From: Selaginella moellendorffii
Lineage: Eukaryota > Streptophyta > Lycopodiopsida > Selaginellales > Selaginellaceae
Assembly (NCBI RefSeq): GCF_000143415.4
Contig: NW_003314343.1
Location: 698,883-762,882 of the forward strand
Direction: 5' to 3'
DNA: 64,000 nucleotides
Position numbers and translations under genes: made by a program
Shown: positions 10,423 through 22,400 of the stretch, piece by piece
Numbering within the stretch: the first letter of the stretch is position 1
How the letters are laid out: every line of letters starts with the position of its first letter
The notes under the pieces: model-generated
Told to the model about the DNA's origin: nothing
The model's database searches: none
The model's input: the letters and a program-made list of their open reading frames with translations, nothing else

Positions 10423-11544
10423 ATGGACGGCAGCCCGAACAGACAATCGATTGTTCAGGTGTAGTGGCTGGGAAAAATGTAAATTTGTAGAACAGCGAGG
10501 CTTGAAACGGTATTAATTCTTTCTTTCTTTGTCTTCGCAGGCTGTGAATGAAGGAGACGGCAAAGAGATGAGGCGATTATCCGGGTCTTTCACGAAACGC
10601 TCCGGCAAAAGGAATCCGATTTATCTAAACATTTACGACCTCACTCCGATGAATGGCTACCTCTATTGGTTTGGCTTGGGAATTTTCCATTCCGGTATTG
10701 AAGGTAAGTTTTTGCTTTCTTTTTCACTCCCAGACACTGCCTATAGGAACTTACATTCTCTCTCTTTTCGCTTTTCCAGCTCATGGTGTGGAATATGGCT
10801 TTGGAGCTCACGACTATCCATCTAGCGGTGTTTTCGAAGTAGAGCCGAGGACTTGCCCGGGTTTTACTTTTCGAAAGTCAGTGTGCTTGGGAAACACTCG
10901 TCTTGGTGCCGGAGAGTTCCGGGAGTTTATAGAACGTCTCGCGAATGACTACAATGGCGACTCGTACCACCTGATCGTGAAGAACTGCAATCACTTCACG
11001 AACGACGCGTGCATGCGATTGACGGGGCTCTCAATCCCAGGCTGGGTAAACAGGCTCGCAAGACTGGGTGAGTGGTGTTCTTTCGTAGGAAAGGAAAACT
11101 CACACTCGTGTTTTGTTACTTCGCAGCCCAGCTTTGTAATTGTTTGCTCCCGGATAGCCTCCAGGACACGACTGTGAAGAAAACTCCCGAGTACCATTCG
11201 TGTGAAGGTACGTTTGTGTTTGTTACGTTTGCTTCTCCTTTCGTGCTCTTCGGATCATCGGTTTTCTGGTATTTCTTGTTTTTATCTTTTGCCTTGGTCA
11301 TCAAGTGTTTGTCTCCATCCAGACTTGACTTTGGTCGTTGAATTCCTCTATTTTATTCTCTTCTTAACGAGTGCTTTTGTTTTGCTCGCTAGATTTGTGC
11401 CTCGAGACACCGCAACATCCCAGCGGCGGCAAAGCCGAGATCGAGAACGAGCAAGACCAGTTGCTCGTCGCTACCGCGAGCAACGCATCGGAAACACTGA
11501 TGCAAGAGCGGCTAAAGCAGGTCCGAATCGTGGAGACGCTCTAG
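10423..11544 (+). CDS. DeSI-like PPPDE-domain isopeptidase
   Basis: Five exons (10423-10458, 10541-10703, 10780-11067, 11127-11207, 11393-11544) encode about 239 residues. I chose ATG 10423 because its 12-codon exon splices in phase into AVNEGDGKEM; ATG 10568 is the alternative. The PPPDE fold is clear: NIYDLTPMNG, a histidine in GLGIFHSGIE, EYGFGAHDY, and a cysteine in VKNCNHF, followed by LSIPGWVNRLARL. The family pairs a histidine and a cysteine for cysteine-protease chemistry and includes deSUMOylating/deubiquitinating DeSI enzymes. The C-terminal tail is glutamate/glutamine-rich. The substrate is unknown. Confidence 0.9.
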
Positions 11545-12512
11545 TGAAGCTAGCCAAATCTCTTCCACAAATTTCCTTCTGGATCCAAGTAAGTTCCTGG
11601 ATCAACAACAAAGTTTTTCTAAAGGTTTTCGCAATCCAAGTGATATTCCCGAGTGGATTTGACAAGAACAAGTGGTATACACGTAAGGCTTTGGTGGAAT
11701 GTTGCTGTATCGCCCACGATCCTCACATGCGACAGGATTGATTTTCTTAAAAGTATGGCAACTGTGAAGATTGAAACTGTTTTTGAAAAACCATTCTACG
11801 AGCATGGGGCCACACCAGGCATGAATTTTGGGCTTTTTCTACGATTCAGTGCTCGGCATGATCCATGATCGTGGAGTACGGCCGTGAGCCGTCGATTCGA
11901 TGCGTCCGGTGGCGTAGCAAAATTGCAGCCGCTCGATTGTGTTCTAGTCAGTGGAGTTCCTCGTGCCTTCTTTTGTAAAATATATTCTTCGTCTCCTTTG
12001 CGAGGATGGGATGTAAATTCCATTCTGTGCAAACGCAAGAGAGCGAATCATCGCAGCTTTGGCGGAAGGCTTGGTCAGCGATTGCGGCGACGATCGAGGT
12101 CAAAGGGCGGGAGTTCTTGTCTTGGGCGATTCAATGGCCGCGATTGCTCGTTCTTGGTAGCTCTCTCTGCCAGCACTGGCACTGGCATTTCTTCGTCCAT
12201 CTTTTCACTGTGGCTTTTGGCGGTGTTCGCTACGAAACATGTGAGTAGAGTTTGTTTTCTCTGTTGGTGAAAAACTATTTTGTATTTTTTATTTCTTGCG
12301 GCTGATTCATAGCATGGATTCTTATCGATGGAATGAAATGTAGATGGGACCTCGCACGGATCTCCACAAAAACTTTAGAGCAGGAGTGATGTGAAAGCAT
12401 CTTCTTCGATCACTGCTCACTTTTCTCCAGGCGATAAACAATTGTGTGGTGAGTTGTTTCTTTGGTTCTTGCTTGTGAAGTTTTGTGATCGTTCTTTCTT
12501 TCCAGTCACACG
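11545..12512. other. Intergenic region with probable RBOH promoter and spliced leader
   Basis: Open frames at 11884-12270 have no family resemblance. A pyrimidine tract ending in CAG just before the RBOH ATG (about 12490-12505) looks like a 3' splice site, so the RBOH 5' UTR probably contains an intron and its transcription start lies well upstream. Nothing else is supported. Confidence 0.4.
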
Positions 12513-15500
12513 ATGCGGGACGAAGATCCCGATCAAGCCACCAAGGTGGTGATCGAGATGGTCAACGACGATGGAGTTTCAGTGTCTAGCGATCGTCCTC
12601 TCCATCGCACCGAGTCCATTGCTTCGGGTGGAGGCGAGAAGAGATCCGCTGTGGTCACGGCCATCAAAGTTAAGACTGCTTTCACTCGTCTCGCCAGCAC
12701 TGTCAGGAATCACAACTCTCCAAAGGCCACCAAGTTTGATCGAGCGAAGCAAGCAAAGTTTTCCAGGACAAAGTCCAATGCCCTCCAGGGACTTCGTTTC
12801 CTTACCGGGAAGAACAAGAAGAAAGTGTCGTGGCTCGACATCGAAAGGAGATTCACGGTGCTGGCAGTGGATGGAAGCCTTTCTCGTGAAAAATTCGGTG
12901 AATGCATAGGTGAAGTTCCAATGTTTTCTACCTTCCTTTTTCTTTTCTTCTTCAATCTTCTGACTATCAAGCTTTTGTGTTCTTTGCTTTCAGGAATGGA
13001 GACCTCGGAATTTGCTCAAGCGCTCTTCGATGCGCTCGTCTCCAGCAAGAAACTCGAGAACCAGCAAAGCATTTCCAAGGAAGTTCTTCACGCCTTCTGG
13101 CTGCAAATGAGCGACGATAGCTTCGACTCTCGTATGCAAATTTTCTTCCAGATGTAAGTTCTCGATTGTGATCAAGATGCAGTGATTTCGAATCGTTTCT
13201 TCGTTCCTCAGGTTCGACAGAAACGCAGACGGACATATATCAGAAGAAGAAGTCAAAGAGGTGATTGATTGAGAGTGAGTGACAACCATCTTGCTCTTCT
13301 CTTAACTCTTTTTTTTTTTCCTTGGTGCGGCACAATCGTGTAGATTATCATGCTTAGTGCGGCAACCAACAAGCTTGCCAAGCTCAAGGCACAAGCCGAC
13401 GAGTTTGCCGCGTTAATTATGGAAGAGTTGGATCCTGACAAGAATGGCTTCATTGAGGTAAATATTTCCACGATGCCATGATCGAGCTTCATAGTTTTCC
13501 TTGTCCACTTTTCTTTTTCCTGGCAGCTTTCGCAGCTCGAAGCTTTGATGAGAGTTCCGGAGCCAGCGCATGCCAAAGACTCTTTCCTCAACTACAGCAC
13601 AACCATCTCTCGGAATCTCGTCGGCGTCAAGCGGAAAAAGCACACTCCACTTCTCTCCTTTTGGAAAGATTCGAAGTTCTACCTCTCCGAGAACTGGAGG
13701 TACCTCATGTTCTTCGGACTTTGGATTGCGACCATGGCGGGATTGTTCGCGTGGAAGTTTTTCGTGTACAAGCAGCGAGCAGCTTTTGAAGTCATGGGAT
13801 ATTGTCTGTGCGTCGCAAAAGGTGCTGCCGAGACTCTCAAGCTCAACATGGCACTCGTGCTTTTCCCGGTCTGTAGAAACACCATCACCTGGTTTCGTTC
13901 GACCTTCGTCGGCAACATCGTTCCGTTCAACGACAACCTCAAGTTTCATATGGTACTTACAACCTTTGATCTTTTGTTTTCGTCTTCTTCTTCTGAAAGT
14001 TCTTTTTCGTCCAGATGATTGCGTCTGGTGTTGCAATTGGAACTGTGATTCACGCTGGAGTCCACTTGGCCTGCGACTTCCCGAGAATTACTAGCTCGTC
14101 TGACGAGCTCTTCATGCGCACCCTCGGCAAAAGTTTTCATTACAAGAGACAAACGTACGTTGATCTGCTCAAGTCAGTGGCTGGGGTTACTGGGATCGCG
14201 AGCGTGCTGCTCATGGCTTTTATATTCCTGCTAGCGACGCCATGGTTCAGGCGAGGCCAGGTAAAGCCACTGTGGCCTTTGCACAGGCTAAGCGGATTCA
14301 ACGCCTTTTGGTACTCGCACCATTTGTTTATCTTTGTCTACGTCCTGCTCATTGTCCACTCGCTTTTCATTTATTTGGCACATGGATGGTGGCAGAAAAC
14401 GGTTCGTAAGTGGCTCCTTTGTTCTTTGAGACTTGTTTTTCCACTGACGAGTTTTCTCTTTTCTCTCGTTTTGGTTTCTTGCACAGACTTGGATGTATCT
14501 CGCGATTCCAGTGGCTTTATATGCTTCTGAGCGATTGGTACGAGCCATCCGTGCGGGACTGTATACAGTTCGTGTAGTCAAGGTCTGGCACGAAGCTTTT
14601 CTTTAGGATTTCGTTCATGGTTTTGATTGAGCAGTTTAACTACAGGCTGCTGTTTATCCTGGAAATGTCTTGGCTTTGTACATACAAAAGCCTCGCGGTT
14701 TTAAGTACAAGAGTGGCATGTATCTCTTCCTCAAGTGCCCGGCCATCTCGCACCTTCAATGGTAAGTACTAGTAGTTCCTTGGCTTTTTTTTTTCTTTTC
14801 TTTAGTCAGCAAGCTTTGATCTTTTCATCACAGGCATCCTTTTTCGATCACTTCTGCTCCAAGTGATGACTACTTGAGCATCCATATAAGAAGTGCCGGG
14901 GACTGGACCTCCAAAATGAAGAAAATCTTCTCAGAGGTACGTATGCTGCGATACATTTGAACTCCAACTCTGAAAGCCGTGTACAGGTTTGCCACAAACC
15001 CGAAGTTGGCAAAAGTGGCTTGCTCAGAGCTGAGTATGTGGATCATGATCTGGAGTTCCAGTCACAACCAAGGTAGGAAAAATAGATTTAGAATTGTACA
15101 GAAAAGCTGTGTCTTTTTTTTTTCGTCTATTGCAGGTTTCCAAAGCTACGAATTGATGGTCCCTATGGTGCTCCAGCACAAGATTACATGAAGTATGATG
15201 TGCTGCTGCTCGTTGGTCTTGGCATTGGAGCAACACCTTTCGTAAGTATTCTGAGAGACATCTTGAATCACGTCAACAGGGATGTGGAAGTAAGTTCTTC
15301 CAAGTTACTCAAGCTACAAACTCATTCTCATTTCGTTGGGATCGCAGAACAATGGGAAGAAGAGCGGTCCTACAAAAGTTTACTTCTACTGGGTGACTAG
15401 AGAGCAGGGATCTTTCGAATGGTTTAAAGGTGTCATGAACGAGATTGCAGAGATGGATCACAAGGTCGGATTTTTCTCGCATTCTTTTGCTTAATAGTTT

Positions 15501-15992
15501 GCATGAACTTTGACGAGCAGAGAGTTATCGAGATGCACAACTATCTCACGAGTGTGTACGAGGAGGGCGACGCTCGATCGGCACTGATCACCATGATCCA
15601 GGCTTTGAACCTGGCCAAAAACGGAGTGGACATCTTGTCTGGAACTCGGGTACGTACGAAGATTTCTTCTAGTTCCTGTAGTTTCTAAAAACTTTCGCTC
15701 CTCTCCAGGTAAGAACACATTTTGCGAGACCAAACTGGAAGACGGTGTTTTCACGGCTCTCAGCAGTTCACAGGCATGCTAACATCGGTGAGTGATTAAT
15801 TCTCAAGACAAAGCTTTGGTCTAGCATCTAGAAAAGAGAAAAGGAGCCATCACTCCCGTTTTCCACGTTTTGTTCCTTGCAGGCGTATTTTACTGTGGTG
15901 CCCCAGCAGTGGCGAAAGAATTGGACACACTGTCGCGAGAGTACACGCACCAGAACTCAACCACCTTCGATTTTCACAAGGAAAACTTCTAA
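12513..15992 (+). CDS. RBOH: Respiratory burst oxidase homologue (NADPH oxidase)
   Basis: This multi-exon gene has introns of about 50-110 bp; the first exon is 12513-12909 and the second starts at 12994. It has all plant RBOH parts in order. A basic N-terminus ([20 protein letters not shown]) is followed by two EF-hands, [12 protein letters not shown] at about 13215 and DPDKNGFIE at about 13430. Six membrane segments include paired haem histidines in [12 protein letters not shown] and [10 protein letters not shown]. The FAD site is [13 protein letters not shown] and the NADPH site is GLGIGATPF. The conserved C-terminus ends FDFHKENF. The enzyme sits in the plasma membrane, moves electrons from cytosolic NADPH to apoplastic oxygen and is activated by calcium. 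The N-terminal region is on the short side for the family. Confidence 0.95.
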
Positions 15993-16433
15993 GAAAAAAT
16001 TTCTCCTTGCGAGCAAATATCTTGCGCTCGAGCTCTGCTCTCAATGTACAAAGGAGAGAGAAAGGGGAAAATTAGGCGCTTATAGTTAGAGCTTAATGTT
16101 TCCGTACAGAATATCGGAAAATGCGATGCTCTTGTGCTGGGCCATATTTGGCCATGCTCGTACGCATTTGCCAATGTGTTGCGCGAGACCTAGTTCTGGC
16201 GAGCTCGGCCAACAATCAGGGTTTTTTCGAGAGGAGCAGTGCGAGAGGGTTTTAGGATCGATCGGCAGCGTCGCGGCAATCCAGGTGAGCTGCCAGGTTT
16301 TCTCTTGGCGTAGATTAGGTCTTGGAGGATCCGGGGGCGCCGCGGCAGCTCGGCGGCGAAATTGCCAGAGTGTGGGGGATTCGCGATGGATTCCAGGCGC
16401 GATTCGCAGCAGTGAGAGGGGCGGCAGCTGTGT
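15993..16433. other. Intergenic spacer and deubiquitinase 5' leader
   Basis: This holds the RBOH 3' flank, then a GC-rich leader. A long minus-strand open frame across this region is the shadow of the downstream exon. An upstream ORF of nine codons is present (separate entry). Confidence 0.5.
16386..16415 (+). promoter_or_regulatory. Upstream ORF in the deubiquitinase leader
   Basis: An ATG at 16386 opens a nine-codon frame (MDSRRDSQQ) ending TGA at 16413-16415, 18 bp before the main ATG at 16434. If transcribed, it could lower translation of the main frame through reinitiation. Confidence 0.35.
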
Positions 16434-19400
16434 ATGGATCAGAGCTGGGAGCGGCAGAGCTTCCTGAGGCAGGAAGACAACGTAGAGCTGTGGGATAGGG
16501 AGAGCAACACCAGTGATGAGGAGTCGTCCATTGGCGAGTACGAAGGCACAGATTTGACGATGATGCCCGTGAACGAGGTGGACTTGGAGGAGCTGTGCTG
16601 CGAGTTTCCCAGGGACGAGTTGGGGACCGTGCTCGATGGGCTCAACAAGTTCCCATGGACTGTCTATCCCATCCATCTCAGGAATTGCCTCTCGGCGGCT
16701 GCAAAGATCGTGAGTGGTGGCCGGGAAGAATTCGGTGGGGACTTTCGCAAGCTCCAGACTCTGTACCGGGAGGCTGTGCCGAGCGCGTTTGAGAAGTGCC
16801 TGGACGACAAGGCGATATGGAAGTGGACCAACGAGATCCACAACAACATCTTCGATGCCGTGTGTAAGCTCATGGACTTGGTATCCGTCAAGGCTCCGCA
16901 GCTGCTGCTCGACGACGTTGGTGTGGACGATGACATGCTGCCGCTGCTCAGGACGCTCGCCATTGCCTTTGACAAGCAATGCCAATTCCATCTCAAGCAC
17001 AAAGAACAGGGTCTGCCACCCTCGGCCTCGTCGGTTTCTCCTCCCTGCAACTTTGCGAGGCCGATGCCCGGGACGCCGTCGAGGAAGGCCAGCAGCAACA
17101 ACGACTGGCATTGTGCGAACCGCAAAGGCGCCGCTGTCAGGGACGAGAGCTGCGACTGCAACAGGTGTCGTCCTCCGGATGTCTACTGCTGGCTGGCCTA
17201 TCTCTTGAACTACTTTGGCCACACGGCTTACGGGAATGGCTACCAGCATCTCCTGCGGGTGCTCAACTATCCGCAGAAGCTTTTGCCGGCGGTGATGGAA
17301 GCTCTGCTGCTTCCCATTGCGAGGTCGACGGAGTTTATCACGGACGAAGTCGCCAGCCACCTTGGCGACCCTTGCAGCAGGATTTTGAGGTACGTAGAGG
17401 ACCTGCTGGAGAGAGACGTGGATGCTCTGAGCGACAAGACAAAAGACGGGTCTTTTGGAGCGCTGTCGCTGATACTGAAGCACTTGCAAGTCATACTCGG
17501 TCGGAGCTCGTCGGCAGAAAAGGCTGAGAGCATGACGAGCATTGTGCAACGGAAGATGGTGGAGCGCATGCTGGGATTCAACTCATTCAATAAGCAGCTG
17601 AGCGCGGTTCGGGAGATCAACAAGCTCCTAGAGAACGCTCGAGCGATAGCTCCAAGGTTCGTGTTGTTTTCTAGTTCTTACGTTAAAGCTTGATGTTTCG
17701 ATTGATACGTTGCAGGGATAAGTCGCGGTCCGTTAATGCAACAATTCAGTGGCTCGAGCGAAACAATATCTTGCGGCATGTCCTTAGGTCCCATCTCCAC
17801 CACAAACAATACGTAGACCAGGTGAGTTTGACACTTTTTGTGGCTGCGTTTGAGTTTACCTTTATTTAACAATGAAACAGGTAGAAAAGATTATGAGGTT
17901 TTTGCTGCAAGAGCGTCGCCTTTCAGAGGAGCATATTGATGCTATCTGGGCAGCCACTGAAAAGCCGGACCAATTTGAAACGGTAGGTTTGATGTTGTTT
18001 GTACCCTCTGGAAGATTACGCTTTTCATTATTGGCAGGTCAAAGCAAATATCTTTGATCTTCTCGCCGATCTTGCTTGGTCATTTTCAGCCGAGCAGCTG
18101 GATAGTCTATTTGGTCGCTTCGAGCGCAGCCAGGTACTTCATATCTCTGTTTTCTTGTGTCACTTTTATGTGTAACAGGGGCGCTCGCCGTCAGATATCG
18201 TGAAGATCCTCTCTTTAGTTAAAAAACTCGCCCGGAGTGACACAAAGGGAGTTATGGCTCAAAGGTGCGTGTTAGTAAGTTTGGTTTCTTATGTTTATGT
18301 TTTATTTAGGCTGCTGGAGCTACTCTGGAATATGATGCACTCTGGAGAAGCACCTGCGGAAGTTCTTGACTCAGGAGCTCTCACCGAAATTCTCGGCCAC
18401 TATGACTCGGTGAACTGTGCTAGTAAAGATGTGGGTCAGAGAGGCTTTTCCTTTTGGCAGTAAGATTTAGTGGCACTTGCTGTTAGTTAGTCTCCTGTGT
18501 TCCTGTCTGATTCTGGGTTTTCACCGCCGATTTTAACATGTATTTTCGCTTTGCAGGAATACATTTCGAAATGCCTGAAAAATGTAGAGCATGGAATCTC
18601 GGTGATTCCGTCTTTACGTCTACTTCGTGAAATCATACTTTTAGATAACGAGAAGCCATTTTACCAGGTAAGCGTTTTCTGTGGTTTTTTTATTCTCTCG
18701 TAACGATATCCACAGGATGAGGTTTCTCGTCAAATGCGCCTTCAAAAGCTCATAAAAGACGATTGTTTTTTACTCATGGTAAATATTGAAGGTTTTTATG
18801 ATTTAGTTTCTCAAACTTGCTATTCAGGTTGTGAAGAGTTTGGAACAGTACATGGCCCACGCTCGATTGATGTGCTCTGAGAAGTTAGTGGTGGCAAAGC
18901 CGTCAGAGAAGACTGCAGCACCCTATTCCATTGCAGATTGTCGGTACACCCATGATCAACACGTGAAGGAGCGCTTGGAATTCATATTGTTCTCAATACA
19001 GGTATATTTTGCACTGCTTCTTTGCGGTTTAATGGTTGGTACAGGCAGGCGATGTTAGTTTGCCCTGGGATGCTATGGAGAGGCTGTGGAACTGCATGAT
19101 TGAGTCGTCTGTGTTCGATGCTGACAAGGAGAGGGGGTTCCAATGGCTGTGCGATGCTCTTGAAAAAACCCCGTGCTTGTCCTTCGACGCAATGCTCAAC
19201 ATTCTCACAAAGAAACTTACCTGCATGGACCCTTGTTCTCTTTCGGAAATTGCCTGGAGGTAAGCTGCATGCAAGATGGTTGACACTCTTGATGTATTTT
19301 ACATAGGTGCTTTATGAGGCTGTTTCTGTGGGTGAATCTTTTCGAGAAGAAACTTGTGCGAATAAGAATCGATGAAGGGACTGAGACGCACGACTTGCAG

Positions 19401-22400
19401 CTGATTGGAATGTCCTACATGTGGCAAGCTGCTCTTTCATCACCTGTCAATAGCATTGCGGAACAGAGCATAAGCATGTTGCGGGACATCCATACTCACC
19501 TCTCAGACAGCCTGCGGCAAAATTTGGTTCAAATACGCCAGTGCTTTATCAACGAGTGCCTGCGTAACTTGACTGCTGCCCTTGAGAATGGACACAGGAA
19601 TACGGAGGCAACAGATAGTAACAGCATCAGTATGGTTGATGGGAACGTAGATGTGCCGGACGTGGAAAATTTTACCGAGTCGATAGAAAGTGAGGCAGAC
19701 AAGCCGTGCACTGTGAATTTCGAAAAGGATCCGTACAAAGTCGAGCGCTGCCTACGGATACTAAGAGTAAGCCTTCCTTTCCGTTTTTATGTTCTTTCGA
19801 TGCTAATTCTTAACCGTTTAAATTTTCAGGAGTTTATTATAAAATGTGAAGGATCCTGCCCTCGTAAAGTTCCTGCGCATGGTGCTTCATTTCAAGGACG
19901 ACCGCTTACTTTGGGGGTATTTGTCCAAAATGTGTGGTAAAGTTGTAGAAAACGCGATGTTTTTCTGTAGGTTAGCACGGCAAATAAGCAGTCGACACGT
20001 TTTGACATTCTCGTTCATGCAAACGAGTACCTTGGTTCGTTTCGAGCAAAGGTAAGATTTATTTTAATATTTGTGGTTTATTTCACCGCTCTATAGGTGG
20101 CTGAGAGGCTTGAATGTCCCGTTTCTCGTGTGCGTTTGATGCACGCAAACAAAGAACTTAAACAAGATTCACAGGTATGCTTTGCCGCTATAGTTGTTTC
20201 TGTTGGCTAGAAGGATGCATGGCAGGTGTTGCGGCAGCTGGGCTTAACCGATGGTCAGCCCCTGACTGCGTCGGTATGTTAGCTTGCTTGTGATTCCTTT
20301 TACTGATATTCTTGCAGGTTAATATCGTGGACCTTGTTGAAGAGGAGATGGATGAGCTGCAGCTACCGGGACTTCTGATATCAAAGAGCCCTCAGGTACA
20401 CGTCACACCCACCCTATTGTCTCTTGTGCATTCTGATTATCAATTTTGCAGGTCTACGATATCCTTTTCAGACTTGCCGAGGCGGGTCACGGTGGTGTTC
20501 GGGAGGTTAGTCAGCATCGTACATTTCATGTTTTTAACGGAAATTTAAATGTCAGGAAGCAAACTATCTCCTTTCATTGCTGCCAACACATCCTGGAATC
20601 CTCAGTGAATTTCAGGTAAACGTTTCTTGTTTTTGCGTTGTCCGAACAAATTATTCATGACACGCGGGACAGAATTTACACAAGAAGCCAGTGGCCAAAG
20701 CAAAAGAATTTCTTACTTTGCAATTTGGAGCCCACTGTCGACTCCTGTATACACTTCAGGTATACATACGAGATTTTACGGGATTTTGATTTGTTTTCTT
20801 TTTTCACAGATAGTGGACGGCTTGCTTATGCCCGTCAATCGAAATGTCGAAAATCAGCGGTTTAGAAATGACTTTATTCGATTTGGAGGCTTTCGGTAAG
20901 TTGTGTCTATCAATTGTTTATCATGACATAACAAACGAGTTCCAGGCATTTAATGACGGTTTTCGAACCTGGTGCGATGATGGGAGTTGATAGTCAGACA
21001 CGGCGTGGCTGTTACACTAGCGCCCTACGTATTTTAAAGCTTTTGGTGAGTAAGAAATTGTGTTCACAAATCCTTATTAGTTCCGAAATGTTCAGTTGTC
21101 AGAAACACAAACTACTTCTCTTTCCGACAACACTCGAATCATCGGGTATGTATTTTCACTACCAGGCAGGGAGCGATTTCTGATGTTTTTAAATATGCAG
21201 AGGAGATACAGTCGAAGAATCTGAAAGTGGGAGCACCATCTCTGTTAACGACGACGTCAACGTTGAAAAAGTAACCAGAGTAGTTTTCCAACAATGACGT
21301 ATATGTAAACCTTTTCTTTGAGCAGCTGGAAGTGATCGACATGTCAGTAGTCGCAGGTGCTCTAAAGCGACTTACTTGGGGGACTGCACTAGGCCAAATA
21401 TCTATGCTAGCCAGTTCTGCGCCTTTGGCGGAGATTTTGAAGGGTCGAAGGTCTGAAAAGGTGACCAATGTCTAATTTGATGTGCTGACCCTGCTATACT
21501 GACTCTAGACGTTATTCTTGCAGAAGTTTGAAAACAGTGGGGACTTCTTAAACCAGGACGATCGATACCTCTGCCTTGAAGCGCTGGAACTTCTTGTAAG
21601 TTTTTCTCTTTTTATTTCTTTCTCTCTCTAAATCATACTTCTTACCAGGTGACATGCCTGCTGTCACATAAATCATTACTTGGAACTTTCTTTTCATCTC
21701 CCGACGTTGGCAGGTTTATTGTGGTACGTATTTTGTCTCTTTTTCTACTTGTATCAACTTATTTCTTCTTAGGATATGGTTTTACATTCACCTGACGAGT
21801 TTGTCAGATACCAGGCAGCGTCCAGCTTTCTGAGATTGAGGTAAAAGATGTTTTTGTGTTTAGAATGTTGTAACAGCTATGATTTCTTCAGCAAAGAATC
21901 GGGAAAACATCCTATCGTTCGTCGGCATCTTATGGCCGCCCTCATTGACACGAAGGCGGAAGCTAACACCGAGCCGAAGCGCTGTTTACCAGTAAGTCCA
22001 AGTGACGTTAACGTAGCGACTGAGCTGTTTTGTTTCAGTTTTTGGAGCTCTTGGGGCAGCTCTTTTATCGCATCAGTGGGCCTGAAGAGCATGCAATGGG
22101 GGAGCAGCAGCTTCTGGAAGAGCTTTCTTGGCTTAGATGTGCACCCGAGGCCACTGATGACGATGACAGGGTGGGTTATTTTATTGTGATCGCAACTCTC
22201 TCTCATCTGTTTTCTCTGCACAGCTTCTTGAAGGACACTTATTTTTAGTAAAAGTGTTGATAGAAGTTCTTGATCGACGTCTTATTGGCTCGAGCAAGTT
22301 GCCTCAGGGGACCGGCCTAGTGCAAGAGGTACTAAATTTCTGCTTGTCGGACCAGGAGAACGCTGACAGTGATAATTTGCAGCTGGTTGAGAGTTTCTTA

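Noticed and set aside
11884-12270. 128-codon plus-strand open frame upstream of RBOH
   Set aside because: No family resemblance, and a splice acceptor just before the RBOH start suggests this is leader or promoter sequence.
16086-17549. 487-codon minus-strand open frame
   Set aside because: It lies antisense to exon 1 of the deubiquitinase gene, whose plus-strand frame has conserved, spliced continuation. The minus frame has no domain.
19840-19940. Possible frameshift in the deubiquitinase gene, where another frame reads ALVKFLRMVLHFKDDRLLWG
   Set aside because: The original frame (GRPLTLGVFVQN) leads through a good intron into the ubiquitin-like domain (VSTANKQSTRFDILVHANEY), so the gene is intact here.
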